Below, in pieces: positions 1-7,376 of a DNA stretch of 64,000 nt (the first letter of the stretch is position 1; each line of letters opens with the position of its first letter). The DNA is from DASVTU01 sp036387415 (GTDB lineage: Bacteria > Acidobacteriota > Blastocatellia > Pyrinomonadales > Pyrinomonadaceae): assembly GCA_036387415.1 (NCBI GenBank), contig DASVTU010000033.1, forward strand, positions 124,001 through 188,000, given 5' to 3'. The translations under genes were made by a program, and so were the position numbers. Below the pieces are notes generated by a model. The model was not told where the DNA came from. It worked only from the letters and a program-made list of their open reading frames with translations, and made no database searches.

Positions 1-638
1 TCGCCGGGGCTTCTCAGGAGCGTGAGCGTCAGGAGTTTGCTGCCGCCGAAACCGAGCAGCGGGTCGATGACGGAGATGTTGGCTTCCTTGTTGAGAGCGA
101 GGACGTAGTAGGTGTTCAAATCAACGTCGGGGCGCGCACGCAGGCTCCCCTGCATGAACGTCTGCACCTTCTCGCGGCAAATCTTGTCGGCGTCGGCGGG
201 GCGTTCGCCTTCGCGTAAGGTCATCCATGCGGAGATGTTGAGGCCAGTGACGGGCGTGCCCGTCGCCGTGTCCGTCACTTTGAAACTGACCGAGGCATCC
301 TCGGCTTCCGTCACTTCCGTCGGCTTATCCTTCGCCGTGGCCGAAGCGACGGGCGCGACGTTGAACTCAACCGCGATGCCTTCGCGCACGATTCTCTGTG
401 GAAACGTGATGGGCGCGGCAGCGGTCGTTTTGGCGGATGCGGGCGTTGTGGAGACGGGCGTCGGGGTCGCGTTCGGGGTGGACTGTTGCTGTTGTTGCGG
501 CGTCTGAGTCTGTGGCGCGTTGTTGGTCTGCGCGGACGCGGTTTGTTGTGCGCCGATGGAAAACGCGTTGAGCAACAAGACGAACAACGCGACGAGCGAC
601 ATGGCCGCACGACGGTTCGGATGCGAGGAATTTTTCAT
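1..638 (-). CDS. Secreted protein, N-terminal part (probable beta-propeller protein), truncated by window edge
   Basis: The frame is open from an ATG at 638 to the window edge, so only about 212 N-terminal residues are visible. It starts with a basic, then hydrophobic signal peptide (about residues 1-30), followed by a Q/T/P/A-rich linker to about residue 75 and then a folded region with the phrases FPQRIVREGIAVEFNV and VIDPLLGFGGSKL. From memory these resemble N-termini of YVTN/cytochrome-D1-like beta-propeller proteins; that assignment is inference. It lies 114 bases downstream of the small gene ending at 753 and could share its sigma-54 promoter. No clear Shine-Dalgarno sequence precedes the start. 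Confidence 0.6.
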   Translation of the reverse strand, partial: MKNSSHPNRRAAMSLVALFVLLLNAFSIGAQQTASAQTNNAPQTQTPQQQQQSTPNATPTPVSTTPASAKTTAAAPITFPQRIVREGIAVEFNVAPVASATAKDKPTEVTEAEDASVSFKVTDTATGTPVTGLNISAWMTLREGERPADADKICREKVQTFMQGSLRARPDVDLNTYYVLALNKEANISVIDPLLGFGGSKLLTLTLLRSPG

Positions 639-752
639 TTGCTGAGGACGCGAAAGGGCGACGGCTTTCAACTTGATATTCATCGGGATTTCATCTCGGC
701 GGACGAGCTTTTCAAAGCTGCGAGGTTGTGTGTGTGACGGCTTTCAAATCTC

Positions 753-974
753 TCACGTGGCGCAGTAAAACGAGCGCACGGAGATGTTGCCATCGTTGGC
801 GTAATCCAGAATCGCGCGACGCGAGTCCGGCGAATCGTCAAAGACAAAGATGGTTCTTCCCTGCTGTCGCCGTAAATCTTGAATCTGAAACGCGCGACAG
901 CGTAGAAAACTTGCCAGCCCCGGCGCCGAAGCCTCGAATTCCTGACAAGATTTATCTGAGGATGTCTCTATCAT
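753..974 (-). CDS. Small protein, possible DUF5659-like
   Basis: A 73-residue protein. Its core is FLRCRAFQIQDL followed by RTIFVFDDSPDSRRAILDYANDG, which resembles from memory the small DUF5659 domain: an aromatic or hydrophobic FxC/FxF start, a strand ending FVFDD, and an acidic helix. Its function is unknown. The ATG at 974 was chosen because the sigma-54 promoter at 1139-1153 places transcription start near 1127, which excludes the longer frame opening at 1142. No strong Shine-Dalgarno sequence is visible. It is probably the first gene of a leftward sigma-54-dependent unit that may continue into the gene starting at 638. Confidence 0.5.
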   Translation of the reverse strand: MIETSSDKSCQEFEASAPGLASFLRCRAFQIQDLRRQQGRTIFVFDDSPDSRRAILDYANDGNISVRSFYCAT

Positions 975-1138
975 AATGCTTCGACGGCTTTCTGTTAAGT
1001 TGAGAAGCTGTTGTTTGCACGGACAGAAGGCGCGTCGCTTCCGCTTCGACGCGGAAGGCTCGCGTGCCGCGTCGTCCGTCGGTCGATTGAGGCGTCGGAC
1101 AACGTGAATTTCCGAGACATACACCAACCTCTGCATGT

Positions 1139-1153
1139 GCAATCATCGTGCCG
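1139..1153 (-). promoter_or_regulatory. Sigma-54 (-24/-12) promoter
   Basis: Read on the minus strand this is CGGCACGATGATTGC, with the GG and GC dinucleotides at sigma-54 spacing. Compared with the consensus TGGCACG-N4-TTGC only the first base differs. A near-perfect palindromic upstream site lies about 70-100 bases upstream at 1222-1240. The unit it drives reads left towards 974. Confidence 0.75.
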
Positions 1154-1221
1154 CCTCGCGCCCGCGCGCAACGGCGGAAACGCCGTGTTTTCATAACTTT
1201 GAAGAATCGTTGCGGCGAATA

Positions 1222-1240
1222 GTGTTTCAAGCTGAAACAC
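1222..1240. promoter_or_regulatory. Palindromic upstream activator site (GTGTTTCA-AGC-TGAAACAC)
   Basis: A 19-base palindrome with perfect 8-base arms, GTGTTTCA and TGAAACAC, separated by AGC. Its position upstream of a sigma-54 promoter and the neighbouring NtrC-type activator gene suggest an enhancer site. Related copies lie at 1955-1973, 2772-2790 and 2888-2906. Confidence 0.65.
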
Positions 1241-1304
1241 CACGCGCCCGCCTCTGCCACAGCATGAACCACACGGAAGATTCCGACGAAAACTTGCACG
1301 AAAG

Positions 1305-1349
1305 AAAAAAGGGACGCCGTCTCTTGTTGAAGAAACGGCGTCCCTTTTT
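1305..1349 (-). terminator. Intrinsic terminator, bidirectional
   Basis: A perfect 10-base stem (GGGACGCCGT at 1311-1320 pairing with ACGGCGTCCC at 1335-1344) is flanked by an A-run on the left and a T-run on the right, so it can work in both directions. It lies just downstream of the small gene ending at 1435 and separates that unit from the next sigma-54 unit. Confidence 0.85.
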
Positions 1350-1434
1350 GCGATGTTGATGGGGAGACGAACTTGCGTGCCGATGAAGCACGATGCGCCC
1401 GTTTTAAACGGGGCGCGTGTGTCAGTCGCGCGGC

Positions 1435-1638
1435 TTAGCGACGCACTTGCGTGTAGCAATCGATGCAGCCGGGTGCGGGTGCGACGATGACCTGCTCCTC
1501 AGTTTCGCCGCCGACACCTTCATCCTGCGAGACAGGAGGCTGTGTGGCGACCTCTTTGTTGGTCGGGGTGTATGTATTGGTGAATGAGAGTGTCCCCGCG
1601 AGGACGAGGACGGTAAAGAAACTGGTTATAACGTTCAT
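1435..1638 (-). CDS. Small secreted protein, sigma-54 controlled
   Basis: A 67-residue protein. A hydrophobic segment at residues 4-22 looks like a signal peptide or anchor. It is followed by an acidic T/E/Q-rich stretch and a C-terminus with two cysteines (GCIDCYTQVRR). It resembles no family I know. The ATG at 1638 follows AGAAGGGAC, a plausible ribosome site. A sigma-54 promoter at 1847-1861 and activator-like sites at 1955-2008 lie upstream and a strong terminator lies downstream, so it appears to be a monocistronic unit. Its expression should follow the neighbouring NtrC-type system. Confidence 0.65.
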   Translation of the reverse strand: MNVITSFFTVLVLAGTLSFTNTYTPTNKEVATQPPVSQDEGVGGETEEQVIVAPAPGCIDCYTQVRR

Positions 1639-1846
1639 GATGTTTGTCCCTTCTTCTGTTATGAATCTGCGGGCGCGGTCTGACGCCCGTCGTTTGTCTT
1701 CGGTTCCGAAAGTTCTGGGGTGACGCAGAAGAAAGATTTCTCCGTATACCTTGCGCGCGTGCACAAGCGGAGCGTCGGGGAACACTTGCACTTCCCTGCC
1801 GCCACAGCATCGCTTCGTTAACGAACTGTGTACATGCAGACTTAAA

Positions 1847-1861
1847 GCAAGCGTTATGCCG
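1847..1861 (-). promoter_or_regulatory. Sigma-54 promoter
   Basis: The minus-strand sequence CGGCATAACGCTTGC has GG and GC at the correct 12-base register for sigma-54, with TTGC fully conserved at -12. Transcription would start near 1835 and run leftwards into the small secreted gene at 1638. Palindrome-like activator sites lie about 100-150 bases upstream. Confidence 0.65.
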
Positions 1862-1954
1862 TTGGGGCAAACTGTTCAAGAAGCGCCGAAATGTTGTGAT
1901 TTTGGGCGAGTTTTTGCGATTTAGCATGAGCAACACAGCAAGCACGACATTCTC

Positions 1955-2008
1955 ATGTTTCAGCATGCAACACGCGCGAGGCTTCGTGTTTCAACGCGTG
2001 CGGCACAC
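1955..2008. promoter_or_regulatory. Two degenerate activator sites
   Basis: 1955-1973 reads ATGTTTCA-GCA-TGCAACAC, with six of eight arm positions paired. A further half-site GTGTTTCA lies at 1986-1993. They match the palindrome at 1222-1240 and sit upstream of the sigma-54 promoter at 1847-1861. Confidence 0.5.
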
Positions 2009-2088
2009 GACAATCGCGTGCGCCGTAGTTTTGCACGTTGTTCTTTGGCGACGACAAAGGCATCGGCCTTGCGAGCGGGCGCGATGAT

Positions 2089-2475
2089 TTAGCGACGGAG
2101 CGACTGACACGCGGCGAGCGCGTCGGTAATCAACTGAAGAATTTCGGAGGGCAGGAAGGGTTTCGGCAAGACGGTGATGGCACCGATGTCGCGCGCTTCG
2201 GCGAAGACTTCGGGCGTGGAGTGTGAAGTGATGAGAATGGCTTGATGCTGCGGGTTTCGTCGGCGGATGGCGTGGAGCACGTCGAAGCCCGTCATGTCCG
2301 GCAGACGAAAGTCTGTAATCGTCAGACAGAATTCCTTGCGCTCGGAATGCTCGATGGCCTCTCGACCCGTCTTGGCGACCACCACACGATAGCCACGGTC
2401 TTCGAGTATCAGCATCAGCGCATCGGCCACGCTTGGCTCGTCGTCGATTACGAGAATTTCATGTATCTCTTTCAT
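2089..2475 (-). CDS. Single-domain response regulator (receiver only)
   Basis: A 128-residue CheY-like receiver with no output domain. The acidic pocket is D11-D12 (VIDDEPS), the phospho-acceptor is D55 (TITDFRLPD), the switch threonine/serine region is LITSH, and the conserved lysine is K105 (VLPKPF). The ATG at 2475 was preferred over the frame opening at 2496 because the receiver fold starts right there and a G-rich ribosome site precedes it. A sigma-54 promoter at 2672-2686 with two palindromic sites lies upstream. It probably relays or buffers phosphate in the pathway of the neighbouring kinases. Confidence 0.88.
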   Translation of the reverse strand: MKEIHEILVIDDEPSVADALMLILEDRGYRVVVAKTGREAIEHSERKEFCLTITDFRLPDMTGFDVLHAIRRRNPQHQAILITSHSTPEVFAEARDIGAITVLPKPFLPSEILQLITDALAACQSLRR

Positions 2476-2671
2476 CACCCACCCCGCCCGCCGCACGCGC
2501 TCGCCCGAAATTATTCAAACGCGAGAACATCATCATCTCGTCGCAAGAGGCAGCAATCGTTGGAACAGATGTCGGGTAGGTGTTCTGTGTGAGGCGCGAT
2601 GCGAAGAGTTTTCAAAGACGGCTCTCTACGTCCCGAAGGCTTCACCGTTCGGAACTGCCGACGTTGTTTGA

Positions 2672-2686
2672 GCAATCGCCGTGCCT
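2672..2686 (-). promoter_or_regulatory. Sigma-54 promoter
   Basis: The minus-strand sequence AGGCACGGCGATTGC is an excellent match to TGGCACG-N4-TTGC. Transcription would start near 2660 and enter the receiver gene. Palindromic sites at 2772-2790 and 2888-2906 lie about 90-220 bases upstream, the usual distance for bacterial enhancer-binding proteins. Confidence 0.75.
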
Positions 2687-2704
2687 TGCGTCGCGTTTGA
2701 AGGT

Positions 2705-2739
2705 AAAAGGGGCGACGGTTAACAAAACCGCCGCCCTTT
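2705..2739 (-). terminator. Intrinsic terminator after the NtrC-type regulator
   Basis: The stem AAAGGGGCGACGGTT (2706-2720) pairs with AACCGCCGCCCTTT (2726-2739). On the minus strand the hairpin is followed by CCTTTTACC. It ends the leftward kinase/activator operon just before the sigma-54 promoter of the next unit. Confidence 0.6.
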
Positions 2740-2771
2740 GCACGTAACCGCCTGCGACTGATGCCGCACGC

Positions 2772-2906
2772 GTGTTTCAACTTGAATCACACTGAACCGG
2801 AAATGGCTCAGACCAAAACAGATGCACGGAATGCTGCAAGCACAGCCCGCGACGTTATTTTCTGACGCGTGGCAGTGGCGACTCGTCGTGTTTCGAGCCG
2901 AAACGT
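2772..2906. promoter_or_regulatory. Pair of palindromic activator sites
   Basis: 2772-2790 reads GTGTTTCA-ACT-TGAATCAC (one mismatch in the 8-base arms). 2888-2906 reads GTGTTTCG-AGC-CGAAACGT. Both match the palindrome at 1222-1240 and lie upstream of the sigma-54 promoter at 2672-2686. The rest of this 474-base intergenic region holds nothing else I recognise. Confidence 0.6.
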
Positions 2907-2949
2907 TTGTCGCGTCGGGGTTGGTCGCGTCGCGTCGAGAGGTTTTTAG

Positions 2950-4362
2950 TCAGGTCGCGGCTTGGTCGGCCTGTTCGTCAGGTTCGTTGGGCGTGTCGTC
3001 GGTGCCGCGTATGCCGAACTTCTTCATTTTTCGGTAGAGCGTCGGTCGGTGATAGTCGAGAATCTCGGCGGTCTTTTTGACGTTGCCGCCCGTGCGTTCG
3101 AGCGTCTGCACGATGGCTTCGCGTTCAATCTCCTCCATCGTCAGATAAGGCGGGATGATGCAACGGTGATGCGCGGCTTGTGCGGCGTGAATCTGTTCGG
3201 GAAGACTTTCGGGTGTTAGTTGGTCTTCGGTTGTGAAGAGTACTGCGTGTTCGATGACGCTTTCGAGTTCGCGCACGTTGCCCGGCCAATCGTAACGCGA
3301 CAGAAGCGAGAAGGCTGCCTGCGAAATGCCGCGTATGCGCTTGTTGTATTTCTCTGCGTAGCGTTGCAGAAAACGCTCGGCCAGCAGCACCACGTCGTCT
3401 GGACGTTCGCGCAATGGCAGCACTTTGATTTTTATCGTGCTGATACGAAAGTAGAGGTCTTTGCGGAGCAGGCCTTCTTCGACGACCTGCTTTGTGTCGC
3501 GGTTGGTCGCAGCGACGAGACGAAAATCGACTTCAATCTCCTGCTCGTCGCCGAGACGACGCAGGCGTCGCTCCTGTAGGACGCGCAAGAGTTTCGTCTG
3601 CAAGTGGACGGGCATCTCCGCAATCTCGTCGAGCAGGAGCGTGCCGCCCGCCGCCGCTTCAATCAAGCCACGCTTGTCGCGGTCTGCGCCCGTAAACGCG
3701 CCGCGTTTGTAGCCGAAGAGTTCGCTTTCGATAAGGTCGTGAGGGATGGCGGCGCAGTTGATGCGGATGAATGGACGACTGCTGCGCGTGCTCTGCATGT
3801 GAAAGGCGGCGGCGATTAACTCTTTGCCCGTCCCCGACTCGCCTTCAATCAAGACGGATGCATCCGACGGCGCGGCGGTGCGTATGACTTCATGAATCTG
3901 TCGCATCTTTGGATGACGACCGATGATGCCGAACATCTCCCCGTCGTCGCTTGTCAGCGTGCGGCGAAGCGTACGGTTCTCGCGTCGCATCGCGCCAAAC
4001 TGCAAAGCACGCTCCGCAAGCATCAAGACGCTATCGGGTGTGAACGGTTTTTCGAGATAGTAGTACGCGCCGCGTTTGATGGCTTCGATAGTGATGTCGA
4101 GCGAGCCATGCGCGGTCATTAAGATAACGTCTGTGTCGGGCGTATCGCTCTTGATACGCGTGAGGAGGTCGATGCCCGTGCCGTCGGGCAGACGCAGGTC
4201 TGTGAAGACTAAATCGAACGGACGACCCGCGAGCGCAGCGACGCCTTCCGCGACCGACTTCGCCGTCTTCACATCGTAGCCGTGCTCGCCGAGAATCATC
4301 TCCAACGCGCCCGTGATACTTGTCTCGTCGTCAACCACCAGAATCCTGCTCGCCTGTGGCAT
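2950..4362 (-). CDS. NtrC-family sigma-54-dependent response regulator
   Basis: A 470-residue enhancer-binding protein with the classic three domains. The receiver spans about 5-120, with D55 as phospho-acceptor and K105. The AAA+ sigma-54 interaction domain spans about 145-375, with Walker A GESGTGKE at 174-181 and the GAFTGA sigma-54 contact loop at 221-226. A Fis-type helix-turn-helix lies near 415-450 (VKKTAEILDYHRPTLYRKM). Its start is preceded by GAGAGG. It lies downstream of two kinase genes in the same direction and immediately upstream of three sigma-54 promoters with shared palindromes, its likely targets. The C-terminal tail is acidic. Confidence 0.96.
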   Translation of the reverse strand: MPQASRILVVDDETSITGALEMILGEHGYDVKTAKSVAEGVAALAGRPFDLVFTDLRLPDGTGIDLLTRIKSDTPDTDVILMTAHGSLDITIEAIKRGAYYYLEKPFTPDSVLMLAERALQFGAMRRENRTLRRTLTSDDGEMFGIIGRHPKMRQIHEVIRTAAPSDASVLIEGESGTGKELIAAAFHMQSTRSSRPFIRINCAAIPHDLIESELFGYKRGAFTGADRDKRGLIEAAAGGTLLLDEIAEMPVHLQTKLLRVLQERRLRRLGDEQEIEVDFRLVAATNRDTKQVVEEGLLRKDLYFRISTIKIKVLPLRERPDDVVLLAERFLQRYAEKYNKRIRGISQAAFSLLSRYDWPGNVRELESVIEHAVLFTTEDQLTPESLPEQIHAAQAAHHRCIIPPYLTMEEIEREAIVQTLERTGGNVKKTAEILDYHRPTLYRKMKKFGIRGTDDTPNEPDEQADQAAT

Positions 4363-4400
4363 GGCTTTTCACCTCTCCATTTTCAAATCACAAACAATTT

Positions 4401-4581
4401 AACAGGATAGACAGGATGAGAAGCGTCAGGATAGACAGGATAAAGCAAATGAAAAATTAAAAATGTCGAAGGCAAAAAGTAACTGACTCCGGGCCATCTT
4501 TAGTTTTCCATTTTGCATTTTTTCATTTTTCATTCTTCACATCATGTCTATCCTGCACCTCTTTATCCTGTCCATCCTGTG
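4401..4581. repeat. Word-repeat inverted repeat (units CAGGATAGA and AAATGAAAA)
   Basis: The left arm carries repeated ACAGGATAGACAGGAT words and then AAATGAAAAATTAAAAATG. The right arm carries their complements in reverse order (CATTTTTTCATTTTTCATT, then TCTATCCTG and TCCATCCTGT). The right arm encodes the last 15-20 residues of the kinase gene ending at 4523. The gap separates two genes of one operon. Confidence 0.75.
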
Positions 4582-5731
4582 AATTGCTTTCGGCTGCGGG
4601 CAGTTCGACCTCAATGCGCGTGCCCGCGCCCGCGCGGCTCTCGACGCGAATCGCGCCGCCGTGCTGTTTGATGACCTTTTGCGCGAAGGGCATGCCGAGT
4701 CCGAGTCCTTTGCTTTTGGTGGTGTAGAAAGGCTCGAACATATTTTCGACCTGTTCGCTGTCCATGCCGCGCCCTGTGTCGTTGATAACCAGCAGGAGGT
4801 GTCCGTCGTGCTTCTCTGTGGTGACGACGAGTTGGCCTCCGTCGGGCATCGACTGAACGGCGTTGAGCATTAAATTTATCAGCGTCGAACGTATCGCGGC
4901 CTCGTCGAGAAGCCACGTCGTGTCGGCGTCGTCGAGACGGAGTTCGACTTCTATTTTGTTCTCGGCAATCTGCGGCTCAAGCAGTTGGAGCGCACTCTCT
5001 ACGACGCGGTTGAGTTGGACGCGCGCGGGCGCGTGCGTGACGGGGCGTGCGAAGTTGAGAATCTGTTCGGCGGTGCCGGAGAGGTGGTCAATGGTTTCGA
5101 TGATTTTGTCGAGCAGGCGCAGTTCGGTTTCAGGAGTTTTGTCCGCGAGTTTGGTCTTCAAATGCAGCGCGTAGAGACGTAGACCCGCGAGCGGGTTTTT
5201 GACTTCGTGCGCCACCTGCGCCGCCATGCGACCCAACGCTGCAATCTTTTCCTGATGCGCGAGACGCTTGTGCGCTTCGACGAGTTCCGCCGTGCGCTCC
5301 GCGACGCGCACTTCCAATTCTTCGGCGTGTCGTTTGATTTGCTGTTCGAGTCTGCGCTTCTCATCAACCAGACGCTTCCGCTCCATCGCGCGCCCGACCG
5401 CCTTCAACAACACGTCTTTGACGACCGGCTTGGCGATGAAATCATACGCGCCCGCGCGCACAATCTCCGGTATCTGCGAGAGATTGGGTTCGCCCGTAAT
5501 CATGATGACGGGGATGTATGGTTCGCGGCTTTGCAGTTCGCGCAGAAGCTCGATGCCGCTCTTGCGCGGAAGGTTGATGTCAATTACGGCAACATCCAGC
5601 CCCGCGCCCGTCACCATCGCCGCGCTCTCGTAGTCTGCCGCCGCAAGCACTTCGTAGCCCGCGCGCTTCAAGAATTCCGACATCGTCCAACGGATGCTCG
5701 GTTCGTCGTCCACCAACAAAACTTTAGACAT
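4523..5731 (-). CDS. Hybrid receiver-histidine kinase
   Basis: A soluble 402-residue protein with an N-terminal receiver (about 1-115, D51 phospho-acceptor, K101), then a coiled coil (about 118-162), a HisKA dimerisation domain with H175 (AAQVAHEVKNPLAG) and an HATPase domain (N-box LINLMLNAVQSM, G-boxes DTGRGMD and GLGLGM). No sensor or membrane segment is seen, so it is probably phosphorylated through its own receiver. It starts 8 bases before the preceding kinase gene ends, which implies translational coupling. The last 15-20 residues (QDGQDKEVQDRHDVKNEK) are encoded by the neighbouring word repeat. Confidence 0.94.
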   Translation of the reverse strand: MSKVLLVDDEPSIRWTMSEFLKRAGYEVLAAADYESAAMVTGAGLDVAVIDINLPRKSGIELLRELQSREPYIPVIMITGEPNLSQIPEIVRAGAYDFIAKPVVKDVLLKAVGRAMERKRLVDEKRRLEQQIKRHAEELEVRVAERTAELVEAHKRLAHQEKIAALGRMAAQVAHEVKNPLAGLRLYALHLKTKLADKTPETELRLLDKIIETIDHLSGTAEQILNFARPVTHAPARVQLNRVVESALQLLEPQIAENKIEVELRLDDADTTWLLDEAAIRSTLINLMLNAVQSMPDGGQLVVTTEKHDGHLLLVINDTGRGMDSEQVENMFEPFYTTKSKGLGLGMPFAQKVIKQHGGAIRVESRAGAGTRIEVELPAAESNSQDGQDKEVQDRHDVKNEK

Positions 5732-7100
5732 ACTCCCTCGCCTCCTGTGCCTCTTCGTCGAACGGCAATTCGACGATGAAGCGTGTGAACTCTCTTTCCT
5801 CGCTCTCGACCGTAATCGTGCCGCCGTGGTCGCGTATGATGCCGAAGCTGATGCTCAGGCCAAGTCCGGTTCCGCCCGTGTCGCGGCGCGTCGTGAAGAA
5901 AGGGTCAAACAATCTATCCATGACCTCGCGCCGGACGCCAACGCCGTTGTCGAAAAATTCCAGACGCAAGACGTTTTCACCATCGTTCTTTACGACGCGT
6001 CGCGCCGAGATACGCAGCAACTTGTCACCCGCCTGTTTGCTTTTGAGCGCGTGGTGCGCGTTGCTAATCATGTTGACGACCACTTGCCGGAGGCGCGAGC
6101 CATCGGCGCGCACGGTCGGGAGATTTTCCTCCACGTCTATTTCGACACGAATGCCGTCTTTTTCGAGTTGGCGTCCGAAGAGTGAGATGGCGGTGTTGAT
6201 GATGTTGGCGATGGGGACGCGCAAAAACTCCTGCGAGTCGGTGCGCGCAAACGTGAGCAGTCCGCGCACAATCGCGGCGATGCGGCTGCCCTCTTCGATG
6301 ATGCCATGAATCATCTGACGGTCGAATTCGGGGCGGTCAACCTCCTCGTCCTGCAACAACTGCGCGAAGTTGATGATGCCGTTGAGCGGGTTGTTTATTT
6401 CGTGCGCGACGCCTGCCGACAGTTCGCCGATGGATGCGAGTTTTGAAGTTTGAAAAAGCTGCTGTTGTATCTCTGCCTTTTCGGCTTCGAGCCGTTTGCG
6501 CGCCGAGAGGTCGCGAATGATGAGCATGATGAGGCGTTCGTTGTCGGTGGCAATCGCGTTCGACGAGACGGCGACGGGCAGACTCGTTCCCGCAGATGTT
6601 TCGACTTCCATCTCGCTCTCGTCGGACGCCTCGCTTCGCAGCAAAGCGGTCAACGCGTCGGGCGAACCGTCGGCGTGCAGGAGTTGGCGAATGTCGCGCC
6701 CGATGAGTCCCTGCGGCTGGCAGCCGAAAATCTCGCAGAATTTGTTGTTGGCCTCGACGAGGTTGAAGTCTCCGGCGGTAACGACGCCGATGCCGTCGCT
6801 CGCATGTTCAAAGAGCGCGCGATAGCGTTTCTCGCTGCTAACCAACTCGCGTTGCTGACGACCGACGAGCCTGAGCAGCAGCGACACGACGATGAGGTCA
6901 ACCGTCATCGAAATGAAAAAATGCTCGACGCGTTGCTGAATCATGGCGCGTCGTTCGGCGTTGTAAGGATACCTCTGCTCCGTCCACGCGAAGAACGGCG
7001 GGCGCAACAACTGCTCCCACGTCAGAATCACAAACGTCGTGAGAAAGATTGTCAGCACCGTGAAGGCCACAATCATCGTCAGATTCGATGTTCGCTTCAT
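5724..7100 (-). CDS. Membrane-bound PAS-containing sensor histidine kinase
   Basis: A 458-residue kinase. Two transmembrane segments (about 9-29 and 62-80) flank a short extracytoplasmic loop. They are followed by a PAS domain (about 90-205), HisKA with H233 (SAGVAHEINNPLNG) and an HATPase domain with N-box NMISNAHHAL and G-boxes DNGVGVR and GTGLGLS. It belongs to the NtrB-like family. The ATG at 7100 is preferred over a TTG at 7124, whose GGAG is too close to serve it. It is the first gene of the kinase-kinase-activator operon and probably the input sensor of the sigma-54 regulon. Confidence 0.94.
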   Translation of the reverse strand: MKRTSNLTMIVAFTVLTIFLTTFVILTWEQLLRPPFFAWTEQRYPYNAERRAMIQQRVEHFFISMTVDLIVVSLLLRLVGRQQRELVSSEKRYRALFEHASDGIGVVTAGDFNLVEANNKFCEIFGCQPQGLIGRDIRQLLHADGSPDALTALLRSEASDESEMEVETSAGTSLPVAVSSNAIATDNERLIMLIIRDLSARKRLEAEKAEIQQQLFQTSKLASIGELSAGVAHEINNPLNGIINFAQLLQDEEVDRPEFDRQMIHGIIEEGSRIAAIVRGLLTFARTDSQEFLRVPIANIINTAISLFGRQLEKDGIRVEIDVEENLPTVRADGSRLRQVVVNMISNAHHALKSKQAGDKLLRISARRVVKNDGENVLRLEFFDNGVGVRREVMDRLFDPFFTTRRDTGGTGLGLSISFGIIRDHGGTITVESEEREFTRFIVELPFDEEAQEAREYV

Positions 7101-7376
7101 TCTTTTAATTGGTTGACCGGACAAACTCCGACATCAGACACGACGCCGCGCATCCATCGACTAGCACAGGCGTGAAGATTCAGGACGGGAGAAGTTAAAA
7201 CACTTCGCTCCTATCCGACAAGCAAATTGCGTCTCTTGCGAGACGGCTGCGGGCACAGCGAGCCGTTCGATTTTTAATCCGTCGAAGCGAACAAGAAGAA
7301 CCGAAAACAGTAATCAGTTAGGGGATTAGTGCGGGATGATTTAGTACGGGATGATTATACACGCAAACGGCGCGGC

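Noticed and set aside
728..1459. Several overlapping open frames of 60-150 residues on both strands
   Set aside because: They have no domain, no ribosome site and no consistent composition. Only the 73-residue frame at 753-974 shows a plausible fold pattern.
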